Positions 7,889 through 16,452 of a stretch of 64,000 nucleotides of DNA are shown piece by piece. The translations under genes were made by a program, and so were the position numbers. Origin of the DNA: Aquabacterium sp. A7-Y (lineage in GTDB: Bacteria; Pseudomonadota; Gammaproteobacteria; Burkholderiales; Burkholderiaceae_C); the NCBI RefSeq assembly GCF_026153205.1, contig NZ_JAPFBW010000002.1, forward strand, positions 124,001 through 188,000, given 5' to 3'. Position 1 is the first letter of the stretch; each line of letters opens with the position of its first letter. The notes below the pieces were generated by a model. It was not told the origin of the DNA. It was given only the letters and a program-made list of their open reading frames with translations, and did not search any database.

Positions 7889-10756
7889 ATGACCGACCTT
7901 TCGACCTTAGCGGCCGCTGCGCAGGCCCTGTTGTCCGGCTACACCCAGACCGATCGGCTGCTTGATTTACACACGCCACTTGGCCGCAACGTCCTGCTCG
8001 CCGAGCGCATGACTTTGACCGAGAGCATCGGTCCCAGCGGCCCCGACTGTGGTTTCAGGCTTGAACTCACCGCGCTGAGTGCCGACGCCCACCTCGAACT
8101 CAAGGAACTGATCGGCCGGCCTGTGCTGCTGCAGCTGCTAGGCCAGGCGAGCCGCACGGCCTTGCGTCCCTTTCATGGGCACGTCACCGCCTTTTCATTG
8201 TTGGGTGCCGATGGCGGCATGGCGCGCTACCACCTGATCGTCGAGCCTTGGCTGGCCGTTCTGGCCTACCGTCAGGACAGCCGGACGTTCCAGAACCTGA
8301 CGGTAATGGAGATCATCGAAGCGGTCTTTGCCGGCTACCAAGCCCATGGCGCGCTGGCGCCTGCCTGGCGCTGGGAGCTGGCGGACCGTGAGGCCTATCC
8401 CCGGCGCTCGCTCTGCACCCAATACCGCGAAAGCGACCTCGCCTTCATCACACGGCTATTGCGGGAGGAAGGACTGTTTTTCTGGTGGGGGCACGAAGGC
8501 GACACCGGCAGCGCATCGTTGGGTCGACACACTTTGGTGATCGCCGACCACAACGGCGCCTTCAAACCCAACAGTCAGCCGCGTGTGCGTTACACCCAAC
8601 CCGGCGCGGTGATGAAGGAAGACAGCCTGCGGCAGTGGCACAGCGAGCAACGGGTCACGACGCAAGCCGTGAGCCTGGCGAGCTGGGACTATCGCAGCAT
8701 CCAGTTGCGCCCGGTCAGCGCCACCGCACTGCACACCGCCGGCGGTATTGCCAGCGAATGCCAAGATGTGCCGGGCGTGTACGCCTACGAAACCATTGCC
8801 CAAGGGCAACGCCTGGCGCGGCGCCAGCAGGAAGCGCTGGACGCTCGCGGCCAACTGTTCTACGGCGAAGGAACGGTGCGCAGCTTCACACCGGGCAGTG
8901 TCATCACGGTGCTGGACCACCCCAATCACCAAGGTGGAGACCAGGACCGCTTCGTGTTGTTGCGGGCCGAACACCGGGCGCGCAACAACGTCTCGGCCGA
9001 TCACCGGGCGGCGATCGACAGTTTGCTGGGGAAGGTCCTCGACGCCGCCGGCCGACCTGACAAAGGCGAGCCCGGCTCGGCCAACGCCAGCGAGGAGCCG
9101 CTGTACAGCGTGAAGGTAGTGGCGCTGCCGGTGGCCGTGTCGATGCGGGCCCCCGTACTGGACGTGGTGTTCGACCCTAAAGCCAACCTCAACAGCATTG
9201 TTCGGTATCCGCGGCCTGTCGTGAAAGGCACGCAAACCGCGATCGTCGTGGGCTTGGATGCACCCGTGTATACCGACCGCGACCACCGCATCAAGGTCCA
9301 GTTCCACTGGCAGCGCGGTGGCAACGGCAGCCACCGGCTGAGTGCCACCGGCACTGACAACGCACCGGCCAACGATGCCAGCGGCACCTGGGTGCGCGTG
9401 GGGACGTCCGTGGCCGGCAGCAACTGGGGCAGCGTCTTTACTCCGCGCCTCGGGCAGGAAGTGCTCGTCGCCTTCCTCGGAGGCGACCTCGACCGGCCCA
9501 TTGTGGTCGGGAGCCTCTACAACGGGATGGGTCAGGACAACGGGCAGGGCAATCAAATCGGCGGGGGCGCGGCCAACGCCACAGGCAACGCGCCGGCCTG
9601 GTTCCCCGGTTCAGAAGCGGCCGGGCCGCGTCAGGGACACCAGCACGCGGCCGTGATGGCGGGGTTCAAGACCCAGGAACTGAAGGCCAGCCAAGACGGG
9701 GCCGGCGGCTACAACCAGCTGGTGTTCGACGACAGCCCCGGACAAGGTCGCATGCAGCTGGCCAGCACACAGCACCGCACGCAGTTGAACCTGGGGCACC
9801 TTCTGAACCAGAACGACAACCAGCGCCTGCACCCGAGGGGGCATGGCAGCGAGCTGGTCACCGAGGCCAGTGGCGCGGTGCGTGCGGGCAGTGGGCTGCT
9901 GATCAGCGCCGATGCGCGTGCTGCGGGTTCGACCGGCACCAGCGCGCAGCTGGATACCCAGGAGGCCGAGGCCCTGCTTCAGCAAAGTGCCCGATTGACC
10001 ACGTCCTTGATCGACACCGCGCAGAAGCACAAGGCGCGACTGAAGGATGAAGCGGCACCGCAGGAGCTGTCCGTGCCGCAGGCGCACAAGGCGCTGCTGG
10101 ACAGTGTTGCGACCACCGACCAGCGCGGCGGCGCCGGCAGCGGCGAGGATCAGGCGATCGGCGGCGGTGCCGGGACGGTCAAGGCTTGGCGACGGCCGGA
10201 CCTGGTGGCTTCAGCCCCGGCCGGCATCGGCCTGTTCACGCCGGCCGATACGCTGATGAGTGCGGGCAATACGGCGAGCTGGGTGGCGGGGCAGGACATC
10301 ACGCATACCGCGCAGCGGCACTACAGCCTGGCTGTGCAAGGCGGCATCGGCTGGTTCACGTATGGCAAGGCGAGCAATGCGAGCAAGGCCAACCAAGAGA
10401 GCGGCATCCGGCTGCACGCCGCCTCGGGCAGCGTGAGCAGCCAGAGCCAGAGTGCCGCGACCAAGCTGACGGCGGACAAGGCCGTGGAGGTGAGCAGCAC
10501 GCAAGCGGCCATTCAGATGGGCGCGCCGAAGCACATCTTGCTGACGGCAGGCGGCTCATCGATCCGGATTGAAGGCGGCAACATCACCTTGACCACACCC
10601 GGGGCGGCGCGGTTCAAGGCGAGCATGAAGGAGTTGACGGGGCCGGCAAGCACGAGCTCCTCAATGGAGTTGCCCAATGTCGCGCCCCTGAAGGGCTGCG
10701 CAACCTACACTCAATATCCGGCGATGGGCGCCCAAGCGTCGGCGCTGCTCGAATAA
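7889..10756 (+). CDS. vgrG: T6SS spike protein VgrG, cassette 2, without cargo tail
   Basis: A 955-residue VgrG. The frame extends upstream to 7724, but that stretch (Cys/Arg-rich) is not VgrG-like. The ATG at 7889 has a GGGAG sequence ahead of it and gives MTDLSTLAAAAQALL. The gp27-like part contains RRSLCTQYRESDLAFI, the OB part contains VQFHWQRGGNGS and GTWVRVGTSVAGS, and the DUF2345 part ends near SIRIEGGNITLTTPG. The protein stops about 45 residues later without the transthyretin-like tail seen in cassettes 1 and 3. Its TAA overlaps an ATG by one base, and a DUF4123 gene follows, so here a separate adaptor probably loads the cargo. Confidence 0.93.
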   Translation: MTDLSTLAAAAQALLSGYTQTDRLLDLHTPLGRNVLLAERMTLTESIGPSGPDCGFRLELTALSADAHLELKELIGRPVLLQLLGQASRTALRPFHGHVTAFSLLGADGGMARYHLIVEPWLAVLAYRQDSRTFQNLTVMEIIEAVFAGYQAHGALAPAWRWELADREAYPRRSLCTQYRESDLAFITRLLREEGLFFWWGHEGDTGSASLGRHTLVIADHNGAFKPNSQPRVRYTQPGAVMKEDSLRQWHSEQRVTTQAVSLASWDYRSIQLRPVSATALHTAGGIASECQDVPGVYAYETIAQGQRLARRQQEALDARGQLFYGEGTVRSFTPGSVITVLDHPNHQGGDQDRFVLLRAEHRARNNVSADHRAAIDSLLGKVLDAAGRPDKGEPGSANASEEPLYSVKVVALPVAVSMRAPVLDVVFDPKANLNSIVRYPRPVVKGTQTAIVVGLDAPVYTDRDHRIKVQFHWQRGGNGSHRLSATGTDNAPANDASGTWVRVGTSVAGSNWGSVFTPRLGQEVLVAFLGGDLDRPIVVGSLYNGMGQDNGQGNQIGGGAANATGNAPAWFPGSEAAGPRQGHQHAAVMAGFKTQELKASQDGAGGYNQLVFDDSPGQGRMQLASTQHRTQLNLGHLLNQNDNQRLHPRGHGSELVTEASGAVRAGSGLLISADARAAGSTGTSAQLDTQEAEALLQQSARLTTSLIDTAQKHKARLKDEAAPQELSVPQAHKALLDSVATTDQRGGAGSGEDQAIGGGAGTVKAWRRPDLVASAPAGIGLFTPADTLMSAGNTASWVAGQDITHTAQRHYSLAVQGGIGWFTYGKASNASKANQESGIRLHAASGSVSSQSQSAATKLTADKAVEVSSTQAAIQMGAPKHILLTAGGSSIRIEGGNITLTTPGAARFKASMKELTGPASTSSSMELPNVAPLKGCATYTQYPAMGAQASALLE

Positions 10757-10776
10757 TGGTCGAGGGGGGAACGCTC

Positions 10777-11895
10777 ATGTCGCCCGAACATGCGACGCTC
10801 GGAGCGGTGCCTGACGCGATGCCGCCCTCAGAGGGTGTGGCGTCCCGGGATGCATTGCTCGACGTGGCCGACGCGCTGCATCGTGACTTCGCGGCGCTCC
10901 ACGCAGAAGATCCTGCTTGCCGCTGCATTCTTCTGATCGATCCGTCTTTGCGCGATGCGACGCTGGACGAGGACTTTGCCTCGGGCATCGCGTCCCTGCG
11001 GCTGCAGCCCGAGCCGATCCAATGGCGGCATCGAAAACTCATCTCGGGGCACCGCCCCCTGCTGTTGCCGCTCGACCTGTCCAAGAGCGCCGCGAGTGTG
11101 CTACTCGCGGCCAGCCTGAGGATGGCGGCCGAGGACATGGATCCGCACAGTTTGAGGCAAGGGTGGGGGCAACGCATTGGCGGCTGGCTGTTCTCCAGTG
11201 CGTCCGCCGTGGAGCTGGCTCGCCACATGGGGACGCTGGCAGTGCAGCAGTTGCCGGCCGGCCTGCCTGTTTATGCCGGGCGCAGGCGCTTGCTCCGCTT
11301 CTTTGACCCGCTGGTGTGGCCCGTGCTCTGGGAAGTTTCTCGCCCGGCACAGCGCGCGGCTCTGCTGGGCCCGGTGAAACAGAGGCTCTGGGTCGATCCG
11401 CGACTCGCACTGGAGCGAGTCATCTACCCGGCGGCCGATTCGGCCGCGCCACAGGCGGAAGCCGACGATACCCAATTGGACGCGCTGTGGGATGCACAGC
11501 AATGGCCGGTGCTCCTGGCGCTCGATGCGTTCAACCCGGCGGCCATCGACCGCGGCCTCGACCAGGGAATCCTGGCGCAGCGACCCGCTGCATTGGCCAC
11601 GTTGACCCGTCTGCTCCAGCTGGGCGTAGGCGACGCGCGAGATCTGGAAAACCTGGCCAAGCTTACCCTGAGCCGCCACGTTGCCTTCGACCGCCACCCG
11701 CGCGTGCGCGCCCTGCTGGAACAACGACCGGCAGCGCAGTACGCGAGCGCCGCGCTCTCAGCACTGACAGATGACGACTGGCATGGCATCTGTGAAGACC
11801 TTGCCGGCGCACGCAGCTTTCAAGATAGCCCGACCATCGCCCCTCCAAAACCGGCGCATGGGGACAGCAGTAGCGGCACAGGCTTCTCGAGCTGA
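10777..11895 (+). CDS. DUF4123 T6SS effector adaptor/chaperone
   Basis: A 372-residue protein of the DUF4123 type (Tap/Tec family), which binds a VgrG tip and a specific effector in the cytoplasm. It contains the characteristic CRCILLIDPSLRDATL start of the domain, the central PLLLPLDL, and the GWGQRIGGWLFS and RRLLRFFDP segments. The ATG at 10777 is preceded by a strong GAGGGGGGAA ribosome site. An upstream in-frame ATG at 10756 overlaps the vgrG stop but has no such site. It lies between VgrG and a VasX-like effector, so it should be the loading factor for that effector. Confidence 0.85.
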   Translation: MSPEHATLGAVPDAMPPSEGVASRDALLDVADALHRDFAALHAEDPACRCILLIDPSLRDATLDEDFASGIASLRLQPEPIQWRHRKLISGHRPLLLPLDLSKSAASVLLAASLRMAAEDMDPHSLRQGWGQRIGGWLFSSASAVELARHMGTLAVQQLPAGLPVYAGRRRLLRFFDPLVWPVLWEVSRPAQRAALLGPVKQRLWVDPRLALERVIYPAADSAAPQAEADDTQLDALWDAQQWPVLLALDAFNPAAIDRGLDQGILAQRPAALATLTRLLQLGVGDARDLENLAKLTLSRHVAFDRHPRVRALLEQRPAAQYASAALSALTDDDWHGICEDLAGARSFQDSPTIAPPKPAHGDSSSGTGFSS

Positions 11896-11943
11896 ACCGA
11901 GAGCGTTGACCCATCCAATCATTGATCTCGCCTGTACACAACC

Positions 11944-14673
11944 ATGACTCCAGGGCCTTCCTCCTGTAGCAACTGCAGTATCACCGGCCTGCCGGTTTTC
12001 CCCGCGCTGTACGCGGTGATGCCGAGCGCCGTGTCCCCCACCTTACCGCCTGGTATCAAAGGAACGAGGGTCAGCAATGTGCCCCTCGACGACTCCCTGT
12101 ACAAATACGGCTTGAGGCTGGTGCGCAAAGGCTATATCTACGTGTTCTACGAGTCCTGCGCTCGGGGCACGAACCAATGGGAGATCTACCTGGTAAGCGG
12201 TGACGGGTGTATGAGAGCTCACCCCAGTCTGTACCGCAACCTTCCTCCCGAAGACAAGATGTCTTGCGCGGAGCCTACGCACAAGATCGCGCGAACGCAG
12301 TTCCTTGTGATCGAGCGCCCGGAGGAGTGTGGAACCACCTGGATCGCGTTCAGCGAGCATAAATGGTCGCCCTCGACGGTCAAGAGATACACAACCGACA
12401 GGGCGCTTCGAAGCTCTCGGATGCAGAGCTTCGAGCCGAAGGCCTGGATAAGCGGCCCCCCCCAGCACGAGCACGCGGTCGAGGCGACTCCGAAGGCGCT
12501 GTCACACATCGTGGAGTACCGGCCGAACTACTCCTCTCAGACGGCACTGGCCCCGACGCATCTTCCCGAGATCAGCACCAATGAACGAGGCGAGTTCTCC
12601 CGAACCAGTCTCGAAACCGTCAGTTCCCGGTACCCAGTCAACGCGCGAAACGACTGGTCGTCTAACGCCGTTCCCGGCCGCGAGGTGGTGAAACAGATGC
12701 ACTTCTCCGGCCTTCGCCCCGATGGCAAGAGCCACCCGCCCGCGCTGTTCGCGCTGTGGGATGCCATCGGCGTTACACATGAGCTTGCGAACTACCGGAA
12801 CCAAACCGCGGGCTGGATCAAGCAATACGGCGCAGAGCGCGAACTGCAGATCTCGGCGATGCACGCCATTGACGGAGCGCAGAAGGCGGTCGAGCTGCGG
12901 GCGGCCGCGTTCGTGGACCACCTCTATGAGCGCTCAAGCCAGTTGCCCAAACACGACCTGGATGCCCGCGAGATTCGAGCCATCTCGTTGCATCGAGATG
13001 ACCCGGTCCAACTGCGTCAAGAACTGGACACCATCGAGGCAGAGCGACAGCGTCGATTTGCGCGTCACACCGCCGCTTACGCAGCGCGCCGCAAGGAAGC
13101 CGTCGAGAACGCCTGGCCGCAATTCGAAGCGGACTTGAATCGTGCCGAGATCAATGCTTTCCGAAAGAACTACCTGGAAGTCTTTCTTCCTGCCGCTGAT
13201 GCGCTGATTGACCGCCGCACGGGGGAGTTGGTCAAGTGGATCAAGCATGACTTGCTGGTCGATACGCTAGAGGATTACAGCCAAGAGCCACTGGACGCGG
13301 ACGACGGGGTCGCTTTTGAGGAGGTCGTCGGCGAATCGATCTTTGGAATCACGTCGAGCGCGAACGGCGGGGAGTTCATCGACGGGTGGATTAAGGCCGA
13401 TCGAGTCGACAAGGTGAACCTGGTGTTGCGGGCCTTGGCGGCCAATCAGGCAGAGGGCATCGAGGCGCTGGACAGCCTGCTGAAGGCAGCCATCCAAACT
13501 GCCACGGTACCACTGGGTGAACAGGCGCACGCGACGTTCACCAACGTCAGCAAGCACTTGGCGAAACTCGGAAGTGTGACCTATTCATCTCTGAAGTTGT
13601 GGAACTCGAACCACAAGTCAGGTGTCGACCGCGCGCACAGCTCGCGAGGCTTGGACAAGATCTTCATGACAGTCAGGGAGCGCCTGTTCGCCAACAAGGG
13701 TTTCGCCGCGGTGGTGGACAGCGTGGGGATGGCCGTGATGCGAGGCGTCGTGCTGGTGCGAGCAGGCGTGGAGCACGCCCTCGTGATGCAGCTGCTCGCT
13801 ACGGAGGCCAAACATGCACTCGCCGCTCGCGGTGAGACGCAGCTCCGGCTGAAGCTGGCGCAAGCCACCGTCAGCGCTAACCACGCCACGATCAAGAAGG
13901 CTCGGGCCGAGCTGGAGGGCGCGTGGGCCAAGCTGCGGGACGCGCCCGACCTGCACAAGATGGAGAAGGGAGTGCCATCCCCTGCGTTCAACGAGGTGCT
14001 CGACATGCGCTTCAGCATCGTCAGCGCCTTGCTCCAGCTCACATATGTCACGAGCCTGCACCTGCAGAACTCACCGGATCCGAAGGTGCAGGATGAATTG
14101 ACGGCAGCCAAACTCACGCTGGGTGCCGGGCTCGCCGACTTGACCTCGGTGGCCATCAAAGGTGCTTCGGGCGCAGAAACAGCGAAAACATTCATCACCC
14201 TGAAGCTCGCCGGCGGGGTGCTGAGCGGGGCTGCGGCGTTCTACACCGCGAAGGGGGGAGTCGCGACCGGCATAGAACACTGGAAGAAGGAACGGTATGC
14301 GGTAGCGACCCTGTACTTCTTCAAGTCCACCGCTGACTCTTTCGCCGGCGCGGCGACCTTCGCGGTGTCCATCGGCTACGCAAAACCCGTGATGGATGCG
14401 CTGGCCAAGCGCTACAAGGGAGCCCTGATGGCGCGCGCTGTTGCCGTCGTCGGGTGGTCTGTTCGAATGAGGGCGCACCTGTTGCTGTGGGGGATGAGGT
14501 TCAACTTCTTCTCGTTGGGTGTCACCGCAGTGGTGACCGTCGTGATGGCCTTCCTGCCGAGCAAGATGAGCATGTGGTGTCGCGAGTGTGCCTTCAGCGG
14601 GTACCCGGGAAAGCGCTACAAGGACGCCGAGAAGCAGATGAAGGACTACCATGAAGCGCTTGCGGACGCATGA
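11944..14673 (+). CDS. VasX-like pore-forming T6SS effector (BTH_I2691 type)
   Basis: A 909-residue protein. The N-terminus has CSNCSITGLPVFPALYAV, then YKYGLRLVRKGYIYVFYE, the hallmark of the VasX N-terminal region that is recognised by DUF4123 adaptors. The central part is long and helical with many charged residues (about 300-700). The C-terminus holds hydrophobic helices (LAGGVLSGAAAFYTA, FAGAATFAVSIGYA, GVTAVVTVVMAFL) typical of colicin-like pore formers that depolarise the target inner membrane. It is near full length for the family. The next gene overlaps its end and encodes a two-helix membrane protein, the expected immunity arrangement. Confidence 0.85.
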   Translation: MTPGPSSCSNCSITGLPVFPALYAVMPSAVSPTLPPGIKGTRVSNVPLDDSLYKYGLRLVRKGYIYVFYESCARGTNQWEIYLVSGDGCMRAHPSLYRNLPPEDKMSCAEPTHKIARTQFLVIERPEECGTTWIAFSEHKWSPSTVKRYTTDRALRSSRMQSFEPKAWISGPPQHEHAVEATPKALSHIVEYRPNYSSQTALAPTHLPEISTNERGEFSRTSLETVSSRYPVNARNDWSSNAVPGREVVKQMHFSGLRPDGKSHPPALFALWDAIGVTHELANYRNQTAGWIKQYGAERELQISAMHAIDGAQKAVELRAAAFVDHLYERSSQLPKHDLDAREIRAISLHRDDPVQLRQELDTIEAERQRRFARHTAAYAARRKEAVENAWPQFEADLNRAEINAFRKNYLEVFLPAADALIDRRTGELVKWIKHDLLVDTLEDYSQEPLDADDGVAFEEVVGESIFGITSSANGGEFIDGWIKADRVDKVNLVLRALAANQAEGIEALDSLLKAAIQTATVPLGEQAHATFTNVSKHLAKLGSVTYSSLKLWNSNHKSGVDRAHSSRGLDKIFMTVRERLFANKGFAAVVDSVGMAVMRGVVLVRAGVEHALVMQLLATEAKHALAARGETQLRLKLAQATVSANHATIKKARAELEGAWAKLRDAPDLHKMEKGVPSPAFNEVLDMRFSIVSALLQLTYVTSLHLQNSPDPKVQDELTAAKLTLGAGLADLTSVAIKGASGAETAKTFITLKLAGGVLSGAAAFYTAKGGVATGIEHWKKERYAVATLYFFKSTADSFAGAATFAVSIGYAKPVMDALAKRYKGALMARAVAVVGWSVRMRAHLLLWGMRFNFFSLGVTAVVTVVMAFLPSKMSMWCRECAFSGYPGKRYKDAEKQMKDYHEALADA

Positions 14674-15484
14674 AGCAGTGAACGAAGGGACTCCGCAGCA
14701 GGCGTCCGACCAAGTTCCTGATAACTTGGCGTTGATCAGCGGTGAGATTCACGGGCTGCAGTGGTGGAATGGGCGCGAAGCGTTCTTGAATACGCAGAGC
14801 GACCAGCAGATGGCACGGGCCGGTTCACTGCTGGCGGCCGCCGCGGGCGAGATGTTCACCGCAGGCAATCTGTCGCTCGCGTCAAGCGACGACGGTGCCT
14901 TCGAGATGCAGTATTTTTCTGGCAAGTTGGGAGACCGCCCGGTGGTCGGGCGCTTCTACGAACCGGATTTCAAGGACGGCGATTTTCTCGAGCTCGTCGC
15001 CGCGCCAAATGGAGGCGTCTACGAAGCGCTTGCGGTACGCCGCCCGAGCGACCGCGTGATGTGGCTGCTGCCGGAGCATTCTGCGGGACATGTCGCGCAT
15101 CGTCGAAAAATGGTTCGCTATGGCTGGCTAAGCAGCGGTGCGTTGCTGGCGTTCTTCTTTGGGATGTTGTCCTACGTTATCCATGAAACCGGCGGTATGA
15201 CGCCTGGGCTGCGCCGCTGGCTGACGAACGACTACATGGAAGTACTCCTCACCCTGATGATGATCATCGCAGGGACTTACTGGCTTTGCTACCGGTTTTT
15301 CGTCGTCACGCTCCTAAGCCGAACGTCCCGGTATGCCTACATGACGACCGGCATCCTTCGTAGTTTCGGATATGAGCGCCCGGAACAGGTTGACGTGGCA
15401 AAGGCGAGCCGCCAGTTGATCAAACAGGATCTGCAAGCAGGAAAGCGCTGGGACTATTCAAAGCTATTCGTGTATAGATATTGA
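14651..15484 (+). CDS. Membrane protein, probable immunity partner of the VasX-like effector
   Basis: A 277-residue protein whose ATG lies 23 bp inside the effector gene, with AAGGA six bases upstream. Residues about 20-150 are soluble. Two transmembrane helices follow (SSGALLAFFFGMLSYVIH and VLLTLMMIIAGTYWLCYRFF), then a cytoplasmic tail. Proteins of this layout beside VasX-like genes are often labelled putative T6SS effectors in databases. Overlap with a pore-forming effector and two inner-membrane helices fit an immunity role better, but this is inference. A hairpin 12 bp after the stop may end the transcript. Confidence 0.7.
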   Translation: MKRLRTHEAVNEGTPQQASDQVPDNLALISGEIHGLQWWNGREAFLNTQSDQQMARAGSLLAAAAGEMFTAGNLSLASSDDGAFEMQYFSGKLGDRPVVGRFYEPDFKDGDFLELVAAPNGGVYEALAVRRPSDRVMWLLPEHSAGHVAHRRKMVRYGWLSSGALLAFFFGMLSYVIHETGGMTPGLRRWLTNDYMEVLLTLMMIIAGTYWLCYRFFVVTLLSRTSRYAYMTTGILRSFGYERPEQVDVAKASRQLIKQDLQAGKRWDYSKLFVYRY

Positions 15485-15495
15485 CCGATCTATGC

Positions 15496-15515
15496 GGATG
15501 CGCGATGGCGCATCC
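15496..15515 (+). terminator. Hairpin after the cassette 2 operon
   Basis: Perfect 8-bp stem GGATGCGC / GCGCATCC with a GATG loop, 12 bp after the stop of the membrane protein gene. There is no T-run on either side, so intrinsic termination is uncertain. Confidence 0.3.
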
Positions 15516-15712
15516 ATGCGAGTTGGAAGGCAGTTGGCAATTCGGGCAGATGGCGCCACTTACTGGTCCGGATAGCCAGCGCAAGTTACTAGAGCAGGCC
15601 ATTGCGGACGCGACGTAAACCATGAAACCAGCCGACCCGATCAGCCGCCCTCGCTACACCGTACTGGGCGGCACGATCTCGCTGTGACGTCGAAGTCAGG
15701 CGCCGTGCCGCC

Positions 15713-16249
15713 TTGCTGCCCGACGGCCTGCAGCGACTTCGGCAGCGGGCGGCGTCCAACGGCGGCGAATGTCTGGCCGGCGAGTACCTGGGCACCCAGG
15801 CGCGCTACCGCTTTCGCTGTGCGAAGGGGCACGAGTGGGAGACCACGGGGAACAAGGTGCTGCTGGGTGCCTGGTGCCAGCCCTGCACCTTCGACGCCAA
15901 GCGCCTGAGCATCGACGATGCGCACGCCGCGGCGCGGGCGCGGGGAGGGCTTTGCCTGTCGGATCGCTATGTGAACGTCAGCGTCAAGCTCCATTGGCGG
16001 TGCGATCGCGGGCACGAATGGGACGCGCCATTCAGCACCATTCGCGCCGGCCACTGGTGCAGGCAATGCGCCAACCTTGCGATGATCAGCAACGGGAATT
16101 CCAAGGCCCGCCTGCGCTATCGCGATGCGGGCGCCCGGCTGGTAGAGATCGATCGGACGAGTGGCCGCAAGGTTGCGGCACGGCAGCCCACTGACGAGGT
16201 GAACCAGTGCGCATCCCCAGTGCTTGTGTTGCTTGATCGAGACGGTTGA
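15713..16249 (+). CDS. Shortened zinc-ribbon repeat protein, paralogue of the 23292-24356 gene
   Basis: About 178 residues with two repeats of the C-x2-GHxW...C-x2-C type: CAKGHEWETTG..WCQPC and CDRGHEWDAPF..WCRQC. It matches the last two repeats of the larger gene at 23292-24356 almost segment by segment (KRLSIDDAHAAARARGG, then YVN, then STIR.GHWCR.CAN.A). The frame is open further upstream without a good ATG, and the C-terminus runs on past the paralogue's end, so this looks like a 5'-truncated, possibly non-functional copy. It lies directly before vgrG of cassette 3. No function is known to me; treble-clef zinc ribbons usually bind nucleic acid or protein. Confidence 0.5.
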   Translation: MLPDGLQRLRQRAASNGGECLAGEYLGTQARYRFRCAKGHEWETTGNKVLLGAWCQPCTFDAKRLSIDDAHAAARARGGLCLSDRYVNVSVKLHWRCDRGHEWDAPFSTIRAGHWCRQCANLAMISNGNSKARLRYRDAGARLVEIDRTSGRKVAARQPTDEVNQCASPVLVLLDRDG

Positions 16250-16452
16250 ACGCCCAGCCCCACGACAGCCAATTCCCGAATCGACGATGTCCGGGCGAGC
16301 CGCGGCTGCCAGGCCATGCCAGGGTGAGTGCTTGCCGCGCTTGCACACCCCCACTTTCGGGGAGTCGATTTCCAGGACGCTGTGCGAAACTGCAGCCCCG
16401 GATCAGGGAGGCTGCCGGCCGGCGGCCCAAAACAAAACAAGAGGGAGAAAGC

